A stretch of 64,000 bases of DNA, from contig JAGXFH010000062.1 in the NCBI GenBank assembly GCA_024637315.1, forward strand, positions 1 through 64,000. The letters run 5' to 3'. The notes below the pieces were generated by a model that was given only the letters and a program-made list of their open reading frames with translations, was not told the DNA's origin and did not search any database. Shown here in pieces: positions 9,288-17,671 of this stretch. The position numbers and the translations under genes were made by a program. Source of the DNA: Brevirhabdus sp. Its GTDB lineage: Bacteria; Pseudomonadota; Alphaproteobacteria; Rhodobacterales; Rhodobacteraceae. Positions within the stretch are counted from its first letter, which is position 1. The number at the start of each line of letters is the position of its first letter.

Positions 9288-9361
9288 TGGGGAATTGGCC
9301 GGATTTGCGGTTCGGGTATGCTCTGGAGAACGCCCGGTTCGTTGCGGAGTTGGATGTTTGA
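9287..9361 (+). pseudogene. Diverged copy of the parE 3' end
   Basis: A 24-residue frame beginning MGNWPDLRFGY and ending ENARFVAELDV aligns without gaps to the last 24 residues of ParE. Differences are spread through all three codon positions, so it is not a fresh tandem copy of the local parE; it looks like the end of a parE from another lineage brought in together with brnTA. It overlaps the brnA stop at one end and the probable TTG start of the HEPN gene at the other. It is best read as a scar of integration or recombination at the parE 3' end, not as an expressed peptide. Confidence 0.75.
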
Positions 9362-10158
9362 GCATCCCGGAGACAAATTTAAACGCGCGAAGCCTCGCTT
9401 GGCGGCTATTTCGCGAAGCCGCCGATGAAGATTATTTAGTAGCTCGCTGGTCCGTATCGGCTGGGCTGGATTATCAGTTTGCTTGGAGTTCGCAGCAGGC
9501 CATTGAAAAGTACTTGAAATGCGCGCTCTTATTAAACGATGTTAACGTCAAGTTCTACGGGCACAAGCTATTGCCAATGTTCCAAGCTCTCAAATCCTTG
9601 GATACTGGGCTGGTGCCTGACTTATATTGCCCGCCTTCGTATTTTCCAAATCAGCTTCAAACTCTCAGCGGCCGGTTCGAACTGACGGTGGATGTGATTC
9701 GTCGTTTCGATACTTCGGGCGACACTAATAACCGATACCGAAACTACAGCTTAGCAAGCGACCGGTTTGATCTGCATAAACTTGATGAGCTTTGTTTTAA
9801 CATTCGACGTTTGACGATGCCTTTGAATATGATGTTTGACGAGACAATGAGATATCGAGATGCACTCAAGAAGTTCCCCAATCTGCAACTTCATCCGTTC
9901 AAGATAAATGGTAGCCCCGGAGATGCGAGATTTGACAAACGGAACGCAACATTTCTTTGGCGAAATTTCTCATACAACCAGGAGGGAGCGTTAGAAGTCG
10001 GTAAAATCTCGGTGGGGTTTTCCTCTAAGAATTCAGAGATTTACTTGGCCACAAAACGCGGTGAAGACGCGATGGAGGCTATTGATTGGGTCTTAGAGAA
10101 CGCTTGGTTTTCAAAGGAAGACCGCCAATTCCTACGAACGGTGACAAGCAAGCCGTAG
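9358..10158 (+). CDS. HEPN-domain-like protein, AT-rich and probably transferred
   Basis: A protein of about 266 residues if started at TTG 9358, which overlaps the parE-tail stop (TTGA). No ATG fits, and the frame is open further upstream through brnA. Residues about 12-80 resemble a HEPN domain (AWSSQQAIEKYLKCALLLND followed by FYGHKLLPMFQAL), a helical domain found in RNases and in partners of minimal nucleotidyltransferases of toxin-antitoxin and defence systems. I do not see a clear RxxxxH active-site motif, and no nucleotidyltransferase gene is adjacent. The C-terminal 150 residues are unrecognised. Codon use is markedly more AT-rich than the neighbours, supporting transfer. Confidence 0.7.
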   Translation: MSIPETNLNARSLAWRLFREAADEDYLVARWSVSAGLDYQFAWSSQQAIEKYLKCALLLNDVNVKFYGHKLLPMFQALKSLDTGLVPDLYCPPSYFPNQLQTLSGRFELTVDVIRRFDTSGDTNNRYRNYSLASDRFDLHKLDELCFNIRRLTMPLNMMFDETMRYRDALKKFPNLQLHPFKINGSPGDARFDKRNATFLWRNFSYNQEGALEVGKISVGFSSKNSEIYLATKRGEDAMEAIDWVLENAWFSKEDRQFLRTVTSKP

Positions 10159-10176
10159 GGTGGGCTTCAGCCCACC
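10159..10176. terminator. Hairpin directly after the HEPN gene
   Basis: GGTGGGC-TTCA-GCCCACC, a perfect seven-base stem with a four-base loop, begins one base after the TAG stop. There is no T-run, so it is either a weak terminator or one of the GTAGGGTGGGC-type intergenic palindromes that are widespread in proteobacteria. It marks the right end of the AT-rich island. Confidence 0.55.
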
Positions 10177-10970
10177 ATCCCCACCAACCACCCCGCGAAA
10201 CGATGGGTTTGCTTCGCCTCGCGTTTGATCCGTCGGGCATGATCGCCGCCCCGTGCGGCTTGCCCCTCCCGTCATTCGTCCGGGCGTAGGGCGGGGGTTT
10301 ACCCGGCCAATCGTCCATCCACTCTGCACCAACCCAAGGGCAGCGCCCGATCGCGGGTGGGCGCTCCTGCCGCCCGAGGTCCGCGCTTTATCTCTCCGTC
10401 ACATCCCCGGCCGATCCCCGCACCGGCGGTGCAGAAGCGCCCGCCCGGTCGTGCCGGAGGCACGCCTACGGCGTGATGCGGTCGGGCGCTGCCCGGCGGC
10501 GCTGCGCGCCTTGTTCCGGGCTTGGAACAGCAAGCGCAGGGTGCGGGCGCGCACCGGAACCCGCGTCGCGTCCCGGCGCCACAAGCCTGCCCCCCCGGCC
10601 CCCGGCTGACCCATCTCGTCGGGAAATCCCGCTTTCCCAACCTCTTGTGTCAATCCCCACCGCCCGCCACCGCGAAACCGTTAACAAATCCTGAACGGAT
10701 TTTTCCAACCCCTTGATTTTACGAAACATCCCCTCCCGTCCACATGTGGACAGGCGGCTTTCCCCGGTTTGCTGCCCCCTCACCCCCCTTGCGTCCGCCC
10801 CCAACAAGCGTAGACTCGCCTCGCGGGCGGCATGGGCAAGAAATACCCGACCGGCCCCGCGCTGCCTTAGGCCAATCATCGCCCTGACGCGCGTCAGGCA
10901 ACCCTGAACACCCAAAGCATCGCGACCGACCGGCATCAGCCGGGCGGACCTCCGAAAAAAGGGTGACCCC
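10177..10970. other. About 800 bases without a recognisable gene
   Basis: GC-rich sequence with many stop codons in all frames. Open frames of 60-120 codons exist on both strands but overlap each other, are dominated by R, P, A and G, and lack ribosome sites. Around 10670-10735 it becomes AT-richer. Short inverted repeats occur (GTGCC-GGA-GGCAC near 10450; CCGGC-ATCA-GCCGG near 10930) but none has a terminator tail. It may be degraded DNA at the border of the island behind parE; I can support nothing more specific. Confidence 0.5.
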
Positions 10971-11102
10971 ATGTCCAAGGACAAGAACCGCGGCAATCGT
11001 GAAATCAAGAAGCCGAAGAAAGCCGTCGCCAAGCCGGCCCCCGCCGCCAATACCGGCAGCGCCAAGGCCGACACCGTGATCGGCGGCAAACGAGTCAAGT
11101 AG
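10971..11102 (+). CDS. Small conserved lysine-rich protein
   Basis: A 43-residue basic protein beginning MSKDKNRGNREIKKPKKAV and ending IGGKRVK. Short proteins with the (K)DKNRGN-E-KKPKK start are widespread in alphaproteobacteria but have no assigned role; that statement is from memory of the family pattern. The start ATG follows GGGTGA at a short spacing. It stands alone in a long non-coding region, so it probably has its own promoter. Confidence 0.7.
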   Translation: MSKDKNRGNREIKKPKKAVAKPAPAANTGSAKADTVIGGKRVK

Positions 11103-11418
11103 ACTCTGGCGCAGGGCGAGGGTTCGCACCTCCAGCGAGGACCGGCGGCCCTGCTCCTGCAGCCCTTCCAGACGGGCCACGGGTTCTGCCCCCGCTGGCT
11201 GGTCGAGGTCCTGTCCATCGGCAGGCCCGAATTGGTTCTGAAGACCAACGGAAACGCGGCTATCTTTGACAGACATTGCAGGTTCATGCCCCACTCGTGT
11301 TAGAATATCGTGTGCTGATCCTGATCGCCTCGGCGGGCGGGCGATGGGTTGAAAGACGGATCCGGATCGACGGGCGAAACTGAGTATCTTGACTGTCGAC
11401 CGCGAAAAAGGTTCAGGA
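11103..11418. other. Spacer between the small basic protein and the LacI gene
   Basis: About 315 bases. Longer frames run through it on the minus strand, but they have the R/S/P-rich composition of shadows and no ribosome site. It should contain the promoter of the LacI-family gene; I see no convincing -35/-10 pair, operator palindrome or terminator. Confidence 0.45.
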
Positions 11419-12486
11419 ATGACGCCCCCGATCGCAACCCTGAAGGATGTCGCGGAACTTGCCGGCGTGTCACGTTCGGCGGTCTCGCGCACATTTACCA
11501 AGGGCGCGTCGGTCTCTGCCAAGACCCGCGAAAGGGTGATGCGGGCCGCAGATCAATTGGGCTACCGGCCGAACTTCCTGGCCCGCGCACTCAGCACCCG
11601 GCGAACCCGGCTGATCGGCCTTGTCTCGAACAACTTTCACAATCCGGTGTTTCTGGAAGTGTTCGATCTTTTTACCCGCGGCCTTCAAGATCGTGGGCTT
11701 CGCCCGCTTCTGGTCAATCTCTCGAACGAGACAAATCCGGGCAATTCCGTTCAGCTGTTGCAGCAATATTCGGTGGATGGGGTGATCGTGGCGTCTTCGA
11801 CGTTGCCACCGATCTTTGCAAAGGCGTTCCGCGATGCCGGGATGCCGGTGGTTCACGCCTTTGGCCGGCAGACCGACAGGCCCAAGTTCGATGTCGTGGG
11901 GATCGACAATATCGCCTGCGGCGGCATCGCTGCCAGATGCCTGATTGAACGCGGATACCGCCATGTCGGCTTCATGGGGGGGCCGGAGAGCGCAACTTCG
12001 ACCCAGGACCGCTGGCTCGGGTTTCGCACCACATGCGCCGAACATCCCGGCATCACGCTCAGCCACAGCTTCGCCGCCGCCTACACGTTCGAGGCAGGAC
12101 GCGCCCAGATGCTGCGCCTTCTCGGGACTCATCCAGCCGAGGCCTATTTCTGCGGCGACGATGTGCTGTCGATCGGTGCGCTCAGCGCGGCCGCGTCCAA
12201 CGGAATCCGCGTCCCCGAGGATCTCGGCATCATCGGCCTGAACGACATGGAGATGGCCGGCTGGCAAAACATCAACCTGACGACAATCCGCCAGCCGATC
12301 GACCAGATCGTCGCCGCCTCGATCGAGTTGATGGTGGCATCGCTCGACGATCCCGACCGCAAACCTGAGGTCCGAATGCATGTTTGCGAAATCATCGAGC
12401 GCGGAACCTTGAACCCCCCGCCCACAGCGGTTCGGGAAACACCTCAGACAGCGAATCCCGATTCAGTCCCTTCCCGAAACGCTTAG
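11419..12486 (+). CDS. LacI-family transcriptional regulator of cyclitol genes
   Basis: A 355-residue repressor. Residues 7-26 (TLKDVAELAGVSRSAVSRTF) are the LacI helix-turn-helix, followed by the hinge (RPNFLARALSTRRTRLIGLV) and a periplasmic-binding-protein-like sensor domain. I chose ATG 11419 over an upstream TTG because the helix-turn-helix normally starts within ten residues; AGG lies just ahead. It adjoins the divergent inositol-type operons and a perfect LacI-type palindrome lies between them at 15709-15722, so it is the probable regulator of both. Its last 24 bases overlap the 3' end of the convergent dehydrogenase gene. Confidence 0.9.
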   Translation: MTPPIATLKDVAELAGVSRSAVSRTFTKGASVSAKTRERVMRAADQLGYRPNFLARALSTRRTRLIGLVSNNFHNPVFLEVFDLFTRGLQDRGLRPLLVNLSNETNPGNSVQLLQQYSVDGVIVASSTLPPIFAKAFRDAGMPVVHAFGRQTDRPKFDVVGIDNIACGGIAARCLIERGYRHVGFMGGPESATSTQDRWLGFRTTCAEHPGITLSHSFAAAYTFEAGRAQMLRLLGTHPAEAYFCGDDVLSIGALSAAASNGIRVPEDLGIIGLNDMEMAGWQNINLTTIRQPIDQIVAASIELMVASLDDPDRKPEVRMHVCEIIERGTLNPPPTAVRETPQTANPDSVPSRNA

Positions 12487-13641
12487 GCGGAACATCGGTG
12501 GTCGGGCATCGACCCACGCCCCGTTCTGCCGAGCGGACGCGACGGCCCCGTGAACCGCTGCCATCGAGCGCAATCCGTCCTCGGCTTTCGGGTAGAGCAT
12601 CGCGGCAGGGTCCGGCGCGCGATCCTCTTTCCCGGCACGGATCACTTCGGCCAGATCCGCATAGATATTGGCAAAAGCCAACGGCATGCCCTCGGCATGG
12701 CCGATCGTGACTCGGCTGGCGCGGTCGGCAGCCGGCGACAGGCCCGCCTCACCGCGCTCGATGACTTGAACGCGACCGCCCGTCGGCGACCAGTAGAGCT
12801 GGTTCGGTTGTTCCTGCGCCCATCGCAACCCGCCCTTTTCCCCAAAGACCTGCAGCGTCAGCCCATGCATCCGCCCGACCGCGACCGAACTGGTCCAGAG
12901 TCGACCAACCGCGCCGCCGGTCATCCGGAAATTGACCATCGCATCATCTTCAAGACTGCGCGACGGTATCGTCGATGCGAAATCGGCAGACAGCTTTTCG
13001 ACCTCTTGCCCGGTCACGAAACTGGCCATGTGAAGGGCATGAATGCCACAATCGGCGAATTGCGCCGACACACCCGCCTGCGCCGGATCGTAGCGCCAAC
13101 GCACGCGCGGATTGTCGGCGTCGGCGGCATCGGCGTGATGGCCATGTGCGAATTCCGCAACGACGACGCGGACCTTCCCCAGATCGCCGCGCGCAACCAT
13201 CGCCGCCATGTGGCGGACAAGAGCATAACCGGTGTAGCCATAATTGACCGCGCATATCCTGCCTGCGGATCGCGCGAGTTTCACGATCTCTTCCCCCTCT
13301 TCGACGGTCATCGTCATCGGCTTCTCGCAGAGCACGTGAAACCCGGCCCCGAGAAAAGCCATGGTGATCTCGAAATGCGTCGCATTGGGTGTTGCGACTG
13401 TCACCAGATCAACGCGATCGTCGCGGGCCACCTCGCCGTCCAGCATCTCGCGCCAGTCGCCATAGGCGCGATCCTCAGCTATCCCCAGCTTTCGCGCATA
13501 GGCGCGTCCGGCCTTGTGATCATGGTCCAGCGCTCCCGCGACAAAGCCGAAATGGCCATCCAGTCCCGCGCCCAGCCGATGTGCGGGTCCGATCTGGCTG
13601 CCTTCGCCACCGCCGACCATACCCCAATTCAGTTTTGCCAT
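12463..13641 (-). CDS. Gfo/Idh/MocA-family dehydrogenase (first of two in this operon)
   Basis: A 392-residue NAD(P)-dependent sugar/cyclitol oxidoreductase. The N-terminal Rossmann fold starts GMVGGGEGSQIG, the family's EKP motif is at 106-108 (LCEKPMTM), and the second domain holds the DCGIHALHMASF helix with the catalytic-type D and H. It is the last gene of a minus-strand operon with iolE and another member of the family. Substrate is not readable; in this context an inositol isomer, inosose or methylated inositol is plausible. Confidence 0.88.
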   Translation of the reverse strand: MAKLNWGMVGGGEGSQIGPAHRLGAGLDGHFGFVAGALDHDHKAGRAYARKLGIAEDRAYGDWREMLDGEVARDDRVDLVTVATPNATHFEITMAFLGAGFHVLCEKPMTMTVEEGEEIVKLARSAGRICAVNYGYTGYALVRHMAAMVARGDLGKVRVVVAEFAHGHHADAADADNPRVRWRYDPAQAGVSAQFADCGIHALHMASFVTGQEVEKLSADFASTIPSRSLEDDAMVNFRMTGGAVGRLWTSSVAVGRMHGLTLQVFGEKGGLRWAQEQPNQLYWSPTGGRVQVIERGEAGLSPAADRASRVTIGHAEGMPLAFANIYADLAEVIRAGKEDRAPDPAAMLYPKAEDGLRSMAAVHGAVASARQNGAWVDARPPMFRLSVSGRD

Positions 13642-13653
13642 TCGGACTGTTCC

Positions 13654-14547
13654 CTATTTGAACCCGATCGAAGCCAGATAATCCCGGTTCGCCCTCGCAT
13701 CCGCGATTGGAGAGGTGGCCCCCGCCGGATCGCAATCCTGCTCGACGGTACACCAGCCGGTGTAACCGGACTGCAAAAGAAGGTCTCGAACAGCGGGGAA
13801 ATCCACATCGCCAAACCCCAGGTTGCAGAAGATGCCTTTCCCGCAGGCATCATAAAAACCGGTCCGGCTCTCGATGGCACTGGCTTTGACCTTGGGGTCT
13901 ATATCCTTGAAATGCATGTAGGATATTCGGCTGATGTTGCGCTGCATGAATGCGACCGGATCGAAGCCGGCATAGGAATGATGGCCGGTATCAAAGCAGA
14001 TTTTCAGGATCTTCTCGTCGATCTCAAACAAGAGCCGCTCCAGTTCCGGCTCGAAATCTATGAACCCGGCGGCATGGGCGTGGATACCGACGGTCAGGCC
14101 GAAATCTTCCGCCCCCAGCCGCGCAACGGTACGGATCCGGTCCGCGAAATCTGTCCATTCAGCTTTGTCCATCTGTTCGGCCTCCGCAGCGCGCCCCGCC
14201 GTTGGCGCACGTCGCGGCGAGATGCTGTCGATCAGAACCAGATGCTGTGCGCCATGCGCCTTGAGCGCCTTGCAGGTTCGCACGGCGCCATCCATTACAT
14301 CGTCCCATTTGCCGGGATCATGGAAGGCGCGAAAAACTACACCACCGATCAGTTCCAGCCCAGCTTCGTCCAGCGCATCCGACAGCAATGCGGGATCTTC
14401 GGGCATGAAGCCGACAGGACCGAGTTCGATGCCGGAATAGCCTGCATCGGCGCATTGAGTCAGCACGTCCCGCCAGTTCGGATTGCGCGGATCGTCCGCA
14501 AACTCGACACCCCAGGAACAGGGGGCGTTGCCAATTCGGATGGTCAT
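13654..14547 (-). CDS. iolE: Inosose dehydratase-type TIM-barrel protein
   Basis: A 297-residue xylose-isomerase-like TIM barrel. The start IGNAPCSWGV is the signature of IolE, which dehydrates 2-keto-myo-inositol to 3D-(3,5/4)-trihydroxycyclohexane-1,2-dione. Metal-binding residues are in TVGIHAHAAGFIDF, CFDTGHHSYAG, SYMHFKDIDP and WCTVEQDCD. Length is normal. It sits between two Gfo/Idh/MocA dehydrogenase genes, and its expected product is the substrate of IolD encoded at 20714-22540, so the two gene groups complement each other. Confidence 0.88.
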   Translation of the reverse strand: MTIRIGNAPCSWGVEFADDPRNPNWRDVLTQCADAGYSGIELGPVGFMPEDPALLSDALDEAGLELIGGVVFRAFHDPGKWDDVMDGAVRTCKALKAHGAQHLVLIDSISPRRAPTAGRAAEAEQMDKAEWTDFADRIRTVARLGAEDFGLTVGIHAHAAGFIDFEPELERLLFEIDEKILKICFDTGHHSYAGFDPVAFMQRNISRISYMHFKDIDPKVKASAIESRTGFYDACGKGIFCNLGFGDVDFPAVRDLLLQSGYTGWCTVEQDCDPAGATSPIADARANRDYLASIGFK

Positions 14548-14568
14548 GATCGCAGCGCCTTTGCTGTT

Positions 14569-15684
14569 TCAGAAATCGGACACGCTTTGCCAACGGCCAG
14601 TTGCATGAGACGCATGGGCTGTCGCGACAACGCGTGACACGTCCAGCCCGTCCTGGAACGTCGGCCAGACTGATCTACCCAATTCGATCGCGCGCAGGAA
14701 GTCCCGCGCCTCGATGATGATCTGGTCCTGATAGCCGGTGCCATGGCCCGGGCCCTGACAAAACGGCAGATAGTCAGGGTGGTCCGGCCCGGTCAGAATC
14801 TTGCGAAAACCACGCTCGGCCGGTGCGTCCTCGGCCTGGTAAAGCCATAGCGCATTCTGATCTTCCTGATCGAAGCGGATCGCACCCTTTGTACCGTGGA
14901 TTTCGTAGGCGTAGCCCATCTTTCGCCCCGTCGCGACACGGCTGAACATCAGATGGCCGGCCACACCGTTTTCAAAGCGGATCATCATCTGCGCCTGATC
15001 GTCATTTGTCACCTCGACCGGTCCATCCGGTCCCGGGCGAGCGCGGTGCACCGTTTGAATGTCGGCGTTGAGCGACGCAATCGGTCCGATCAGTGCTAGC
15101 GCCGCGTTGATCATGTGCGGCGCCAGATCGCCCATCGCGCCATTTGCCGCCCCCTGGCTGCGCCAGGTTGCCGGCTGGTCGGGGTTGGCAAAGAAATCCT
15201 CGTTATGTTCGCCGCGAAACCAGGTCACGTCACCGATCTTGCCGGCCGACAGCAACTGGCGCGCGAATTGCGAGGCCGGTGTGCGGATGTAGTTGAACCC
15301 GATCATGTTGACGACGCCGCTTTTCTTCGCGGCGGAAGTCATCGCGCGGGCATCATCCAGCGATCCACCTAGCGGCTTCTCGCAGAATACCGGCTTGCCG
15401 TGTTCGAAAGCAGCCTCGGCGATCGCTCGGTGCGTTTCGGGCGGTGAGGCGATGATCACTGCCCCTACCCTTTCATCCGCGACCAGCGTCTTCCAGTCAT
15501 CCGTCGCGCGCTGAAATCCGTAGACGGACCTGTAACGTTCCGCCTTCTTGGCGGACCTGCTGCAGATCATCTCCAGCTGCGGCCGCAACGCAGTCTCGAA
15601 CACCGGCCCGACGGCGGCCATCGCCACGGAATGAGCCTTACCCATATAGCCGCCGCCGACAATGCCGATGCCGATTTCCCTCAT
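14569..15684 (-). CDS. Gfo/Idh/MocA-family dehydrogenase (second of two in this operon)
   Basis: A 371-residue oxidoreductase with the nucleotide-binding start GIVGGGYMGKAHS, EKP at 102-104 (FCEKPLGGSLDD), and GDLAPHMINAALALIG in the catalytic domain. It is the first gene of the minus-strand operon and faces iolC across about 140 bases that contain a LacI-type palindrome. A tandem of two such enzymes next to iolE, besides iolG elsewhere, suggests that more than one inositol isomer or derivative is oxidised here. No specific substrate can be named. Confidence 0.88.
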   Translation of the reverse strand: MREIGIGIVGGGYMGKAHSVAMAAVGPVFETALRPQLEMICSRSAKKAERYRSVYGFQRATDDWKTLVADERVGAVIIASPPETHRAIAEAAFEHGKPVFCEKPLGGSLDDARAMTSAAKKSGVVNMIGFNYIRTPASQFARQLLSAGKIGDVTWFRGEHNEDFFANPDQPATWRSQGAANGAMGDLAPHMINAALALIGPIASLNADIQTVHRARPGPDGPVEVTNDDQAQMMIRFENGVAGHLMFSRVATGRKMGYAYEIHGTKGAIRFDQEDQNALWLYQAEDAPAERGFRKILTGPDHPDYLPFCQGPGHGTGYQDQIIIEARDFLRAIELGRSVWPTFQDGLDVSRVVATAHASHATGRWQSVSDF

Positions 15685-15708
15685 CCGCCACCACTCGGAA
15701 AATGATTA

Positions 15709-15722
15709 TGCAACCGGTTGCA
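15709..15722. promoter_or_regulatory. LacI-type operator between divergent cyclitol operons
   Basis: TGCAACCGGTTGCA is a perfect 14-base palindrome with the central CG typical of LacI/GalR-family operators. It lies 25 bases upstream of the dehydrogenase start (15684) and about 105 bases upstream of iolC, in the only shared control region of the two operons. The regulator encoded at 11419 is the obvious candidate to bind it. Confidence 0.75.
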
Positions 15723-15827
15723 AAAACAGTATCCTTGTGGCAAATCCCGCCGTCCTTGGCAAACGAAATTGCGGCTGACTGCGCGATTCCACCCGAAACC
15801 GCGGATGCGGAGGCCTATTGACGGATT

Positions 15828-16817
15828 GTGCCGATGGACAGCTTGCTGAAAGCAATTGCGCGCAGGAACTTCGTGATCATCGGTCGCGCAGGAATGGATT
15901 TCTACCCCGATCCGCCGGGCACCAGAACTGAAGAAGCGGAACGCTTCGTGTCGTGTCTTGGCGGCTCTTCGGCCAATATCGGCGTGGCGCTTCGACGGCA
16001 CGGCATCAACGTCGCCTTGGTGACAGCGGTTTCGGATGACGCTATCGGTCGTTTCTGCCTCAATCAGCTTGACCATTACGGGATCGACCGGCGTCATGTC
16101 CGTTCAGTCGGCGGCGAGGCTCGTAATTCGTTGGCGGTTGTGGAGAGCCGGGTCGAGGATCACCAGTCGGTCATCTACCGCAATGGTGCCGCGGATTTCC
16201 AGATGACAACGAAAGACATCGAAGCGGTCGATTTTTCCCGCTTCAGTGCATTGATCACGACCGGCACGGTGCTGGCGGCAGAGCCATCGCGCTCGGCCAC
16301 CTTCCACGCCTTCGATCTGGCGAAGAAGGCAGGATTACCAATTCTGTTCGACATCGACTATCGGCCCTATTCCTGGCCTTCGGCGACGGTCGCATCCGAG
16401 GTGTACTCGCGTGCCGGGGCCCTCTGCGATGTCGTCATCGGCAACGATGACGAATTCGGCTTCATGGCAGGTGGCAAAGAAAAGGGTCTGGCCAAGGCGC
16501 GTGAACTTGTCCGGGGGGGTGCCGCGTTTGTCGTCTACAAGATGGGCGAAAATGGGGCGATCACGTTGGCATCGCACGCGGAATTCCGGACCGGCATTTA
16601 TCCGGTCGAAGCTTTGAAACCCACGGGCGCGGGGGATGCGTTCATGGGCGGCCTAATCGCCTCGTTGGCTGACGGCCATGATCTGCACGACGCGGTGCTG
16701 CGCGGCTCTGCTTCGGCGGCCATGGTTGTATCCAGGGTGGGTTGTGCCCCGGCGATGCCGACCACCGCACAGCTGGAAGAGTTCCTGTCCGCACATCCCG
16801 GCGTCAAAGCGACCTGA
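15828..16817 (+). CDS. iolC: 5-dehydro-2-deoxygluconokinase
   Basis: A 329-residue ribokinase/PfkB-family enzyme that phosphorylates 2-deoxy-5-keto-gluconate in inositol breakdown. The family start FVIIGRAGMDFYP, LGGSSANIGVALRRHG near residue 50, and the ATP/anion-hole motif KPTGAGDAF with catalytic base D270 are present. Start is uncertain: GTG 15828 lies 14 bases after GGAGG, and ATG 15834 is also in frame. It is the first gene of the plus-strand operon and its product is the substrate of the IolJ aldolase two genes downstream. Confidence 0.9.
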   Translation: MPMDSLLKAIARRNFVIIGRAGMDFYPDPPGTRTEEAERFVSCLGGSSANIGVALRRHGINVALVTAVSDDAIGRFCLNQLDHYGIDRRHVRSVGGEARNSLAVVESRVEDHQSVIYRNGAADFQMTTKDIEAVDFSRFSALITTGTVLAAEPSRSATFHAFDLAKKAGLPILFDIDYRPYSWPSATVASEVYSRAGALCDVVIGNDDEFGFMAGGKEKGLAKARELVRGGAAFVVYKMGENGAITLASHAEFRTGIYPVEALKPTGAGDAFMGGLIASLADGHDLHDAVLRGSASAAMVVSRVGCAPAMPTTAQLEEFLSAHPGVKAT

Positions 16818-16828
16818 AGGACCAAAAC

Positions 16829-17671
16829 ATGCACATCCCGCCCTATGACAATCAGAACAAACCGATCGTCGATGTCGATGATCCCTGTGTGCCGCTGACC
16901 TACTTCAACATCGTGAAGCTCAAGGCCGGACAAGCCTTTGAATACCGCGTTCCGGGCTATGAAACCTGCATCGTACCCGCCACTGGCGCGGTCAATGTCA
17001 TGGTTCGGGGAGAAGATTACAAGAATGTCGGCGGTCGAGGCACCGATGTCTGGGATGGAGAGCCCGAGGGCGTCTATGTCCCCAGCAACACAACTGTCCA
17101 CATGGTCTGCACCTCCGACGCCGCAGAAATCTTCGTGGCGGGCGCGCAGTATGATGAGGTTCTTGAACCGTTCGTGGTTCGCAGCGGTGACCTTGACCTC
17201 GTGCAATATGGTTCGGACGACACCAAGACGCACCGCAAGATCAAGCACATCCTTGGGCAGAAGCACCACGGACGCGTCGGCCGACTGCTGGTCAGCGAGC
17301 TGTTCACCGTCGGGCAAGGCGGCTGGTCCGGATTTCCGTCGCACAAGCACGACACGGACCGATTGCCCGAGGAAACCCGGCATGACGAAACCTACAACTT
17401 TCGGTTTCGCCCCAAGCACGGCTCTGGCGTTCAGATGTTGCAAAGAGAGGATGGCAAGCCGGGAGATGCCTATCATATTGTCGACGGGTCAACGATATGC
17501 CTCGACAAGGGCTACCATCCCTGCGCCGTCCTGCCGGGATACGAGATGTATTATTTCACCATCCTCGGTGGCCTCAGCCAGCGGTCCCTAGTGCAGTATT
17601 TTCAACCCACTCACGCCAACCAGATCGAGACTATACCGGGCATCAAAGACATGATTGCGAAGTTCAAATGA
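16829..17671 (+). CDS. IolB-like 5-deoxy-glucuronate isomerase, second paralogue
   Basis: A 280-residue double-cupin protein of the KduI/IolB family. The metal-binding core is visible as GFPSHKHDTD, RHDETYNFRF and DKGYHPCAVLPGYEMYYFTILGG, as in IolB. Start ATG 16829 has GAAGGA nine bases upstream; a longer open frame upstream overlaps iolC and is rejected. A second and more typical iolB lies at 19703-20512, so this copy is either redundant or acts on a related uronate. It sits between iolC and iolJ, with ATGA overlap to iolJ. Confidence 0.85.
   Translation: MHIPPYDNQNKPIVDVDDPCVPLTYFNIVKLKAGQAFEYRVPGYETCIVPATGAVNVMVRGEDYKNVGGRGTDVWDGEPEGVYVPSNTTVHMVCTSDAAEIFVAGAQYDEVLEPFVVRSGDLDLVQYGSDDTKTHRKIKHILGQKHHGRVGRLLVSELFTVGQGGWSGFPSHKHDTDRLPEETRHDETYNFRFRPKHGSGVQMLQREDGKPGDAYHIVDGSTICLDKGYHPCAVLPGYEMYYFTILGGLSQRSLVQYFQPTHANQIETIPGIKDMIAKFK

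Noticed and set aside
9250-9357. Upstream extension of the HEPN gene inside brnA
   Set aside because: The added residues are antitoxin and parE-tail DNA read in another frame and contain no supported start codon.
12550-14637. A 695-codon plus-strand frame across the dehydrogenase and iolE genes
   Set aside because: Antisense to two clearly functional genes on the minus strand; composition typical of a shadow.
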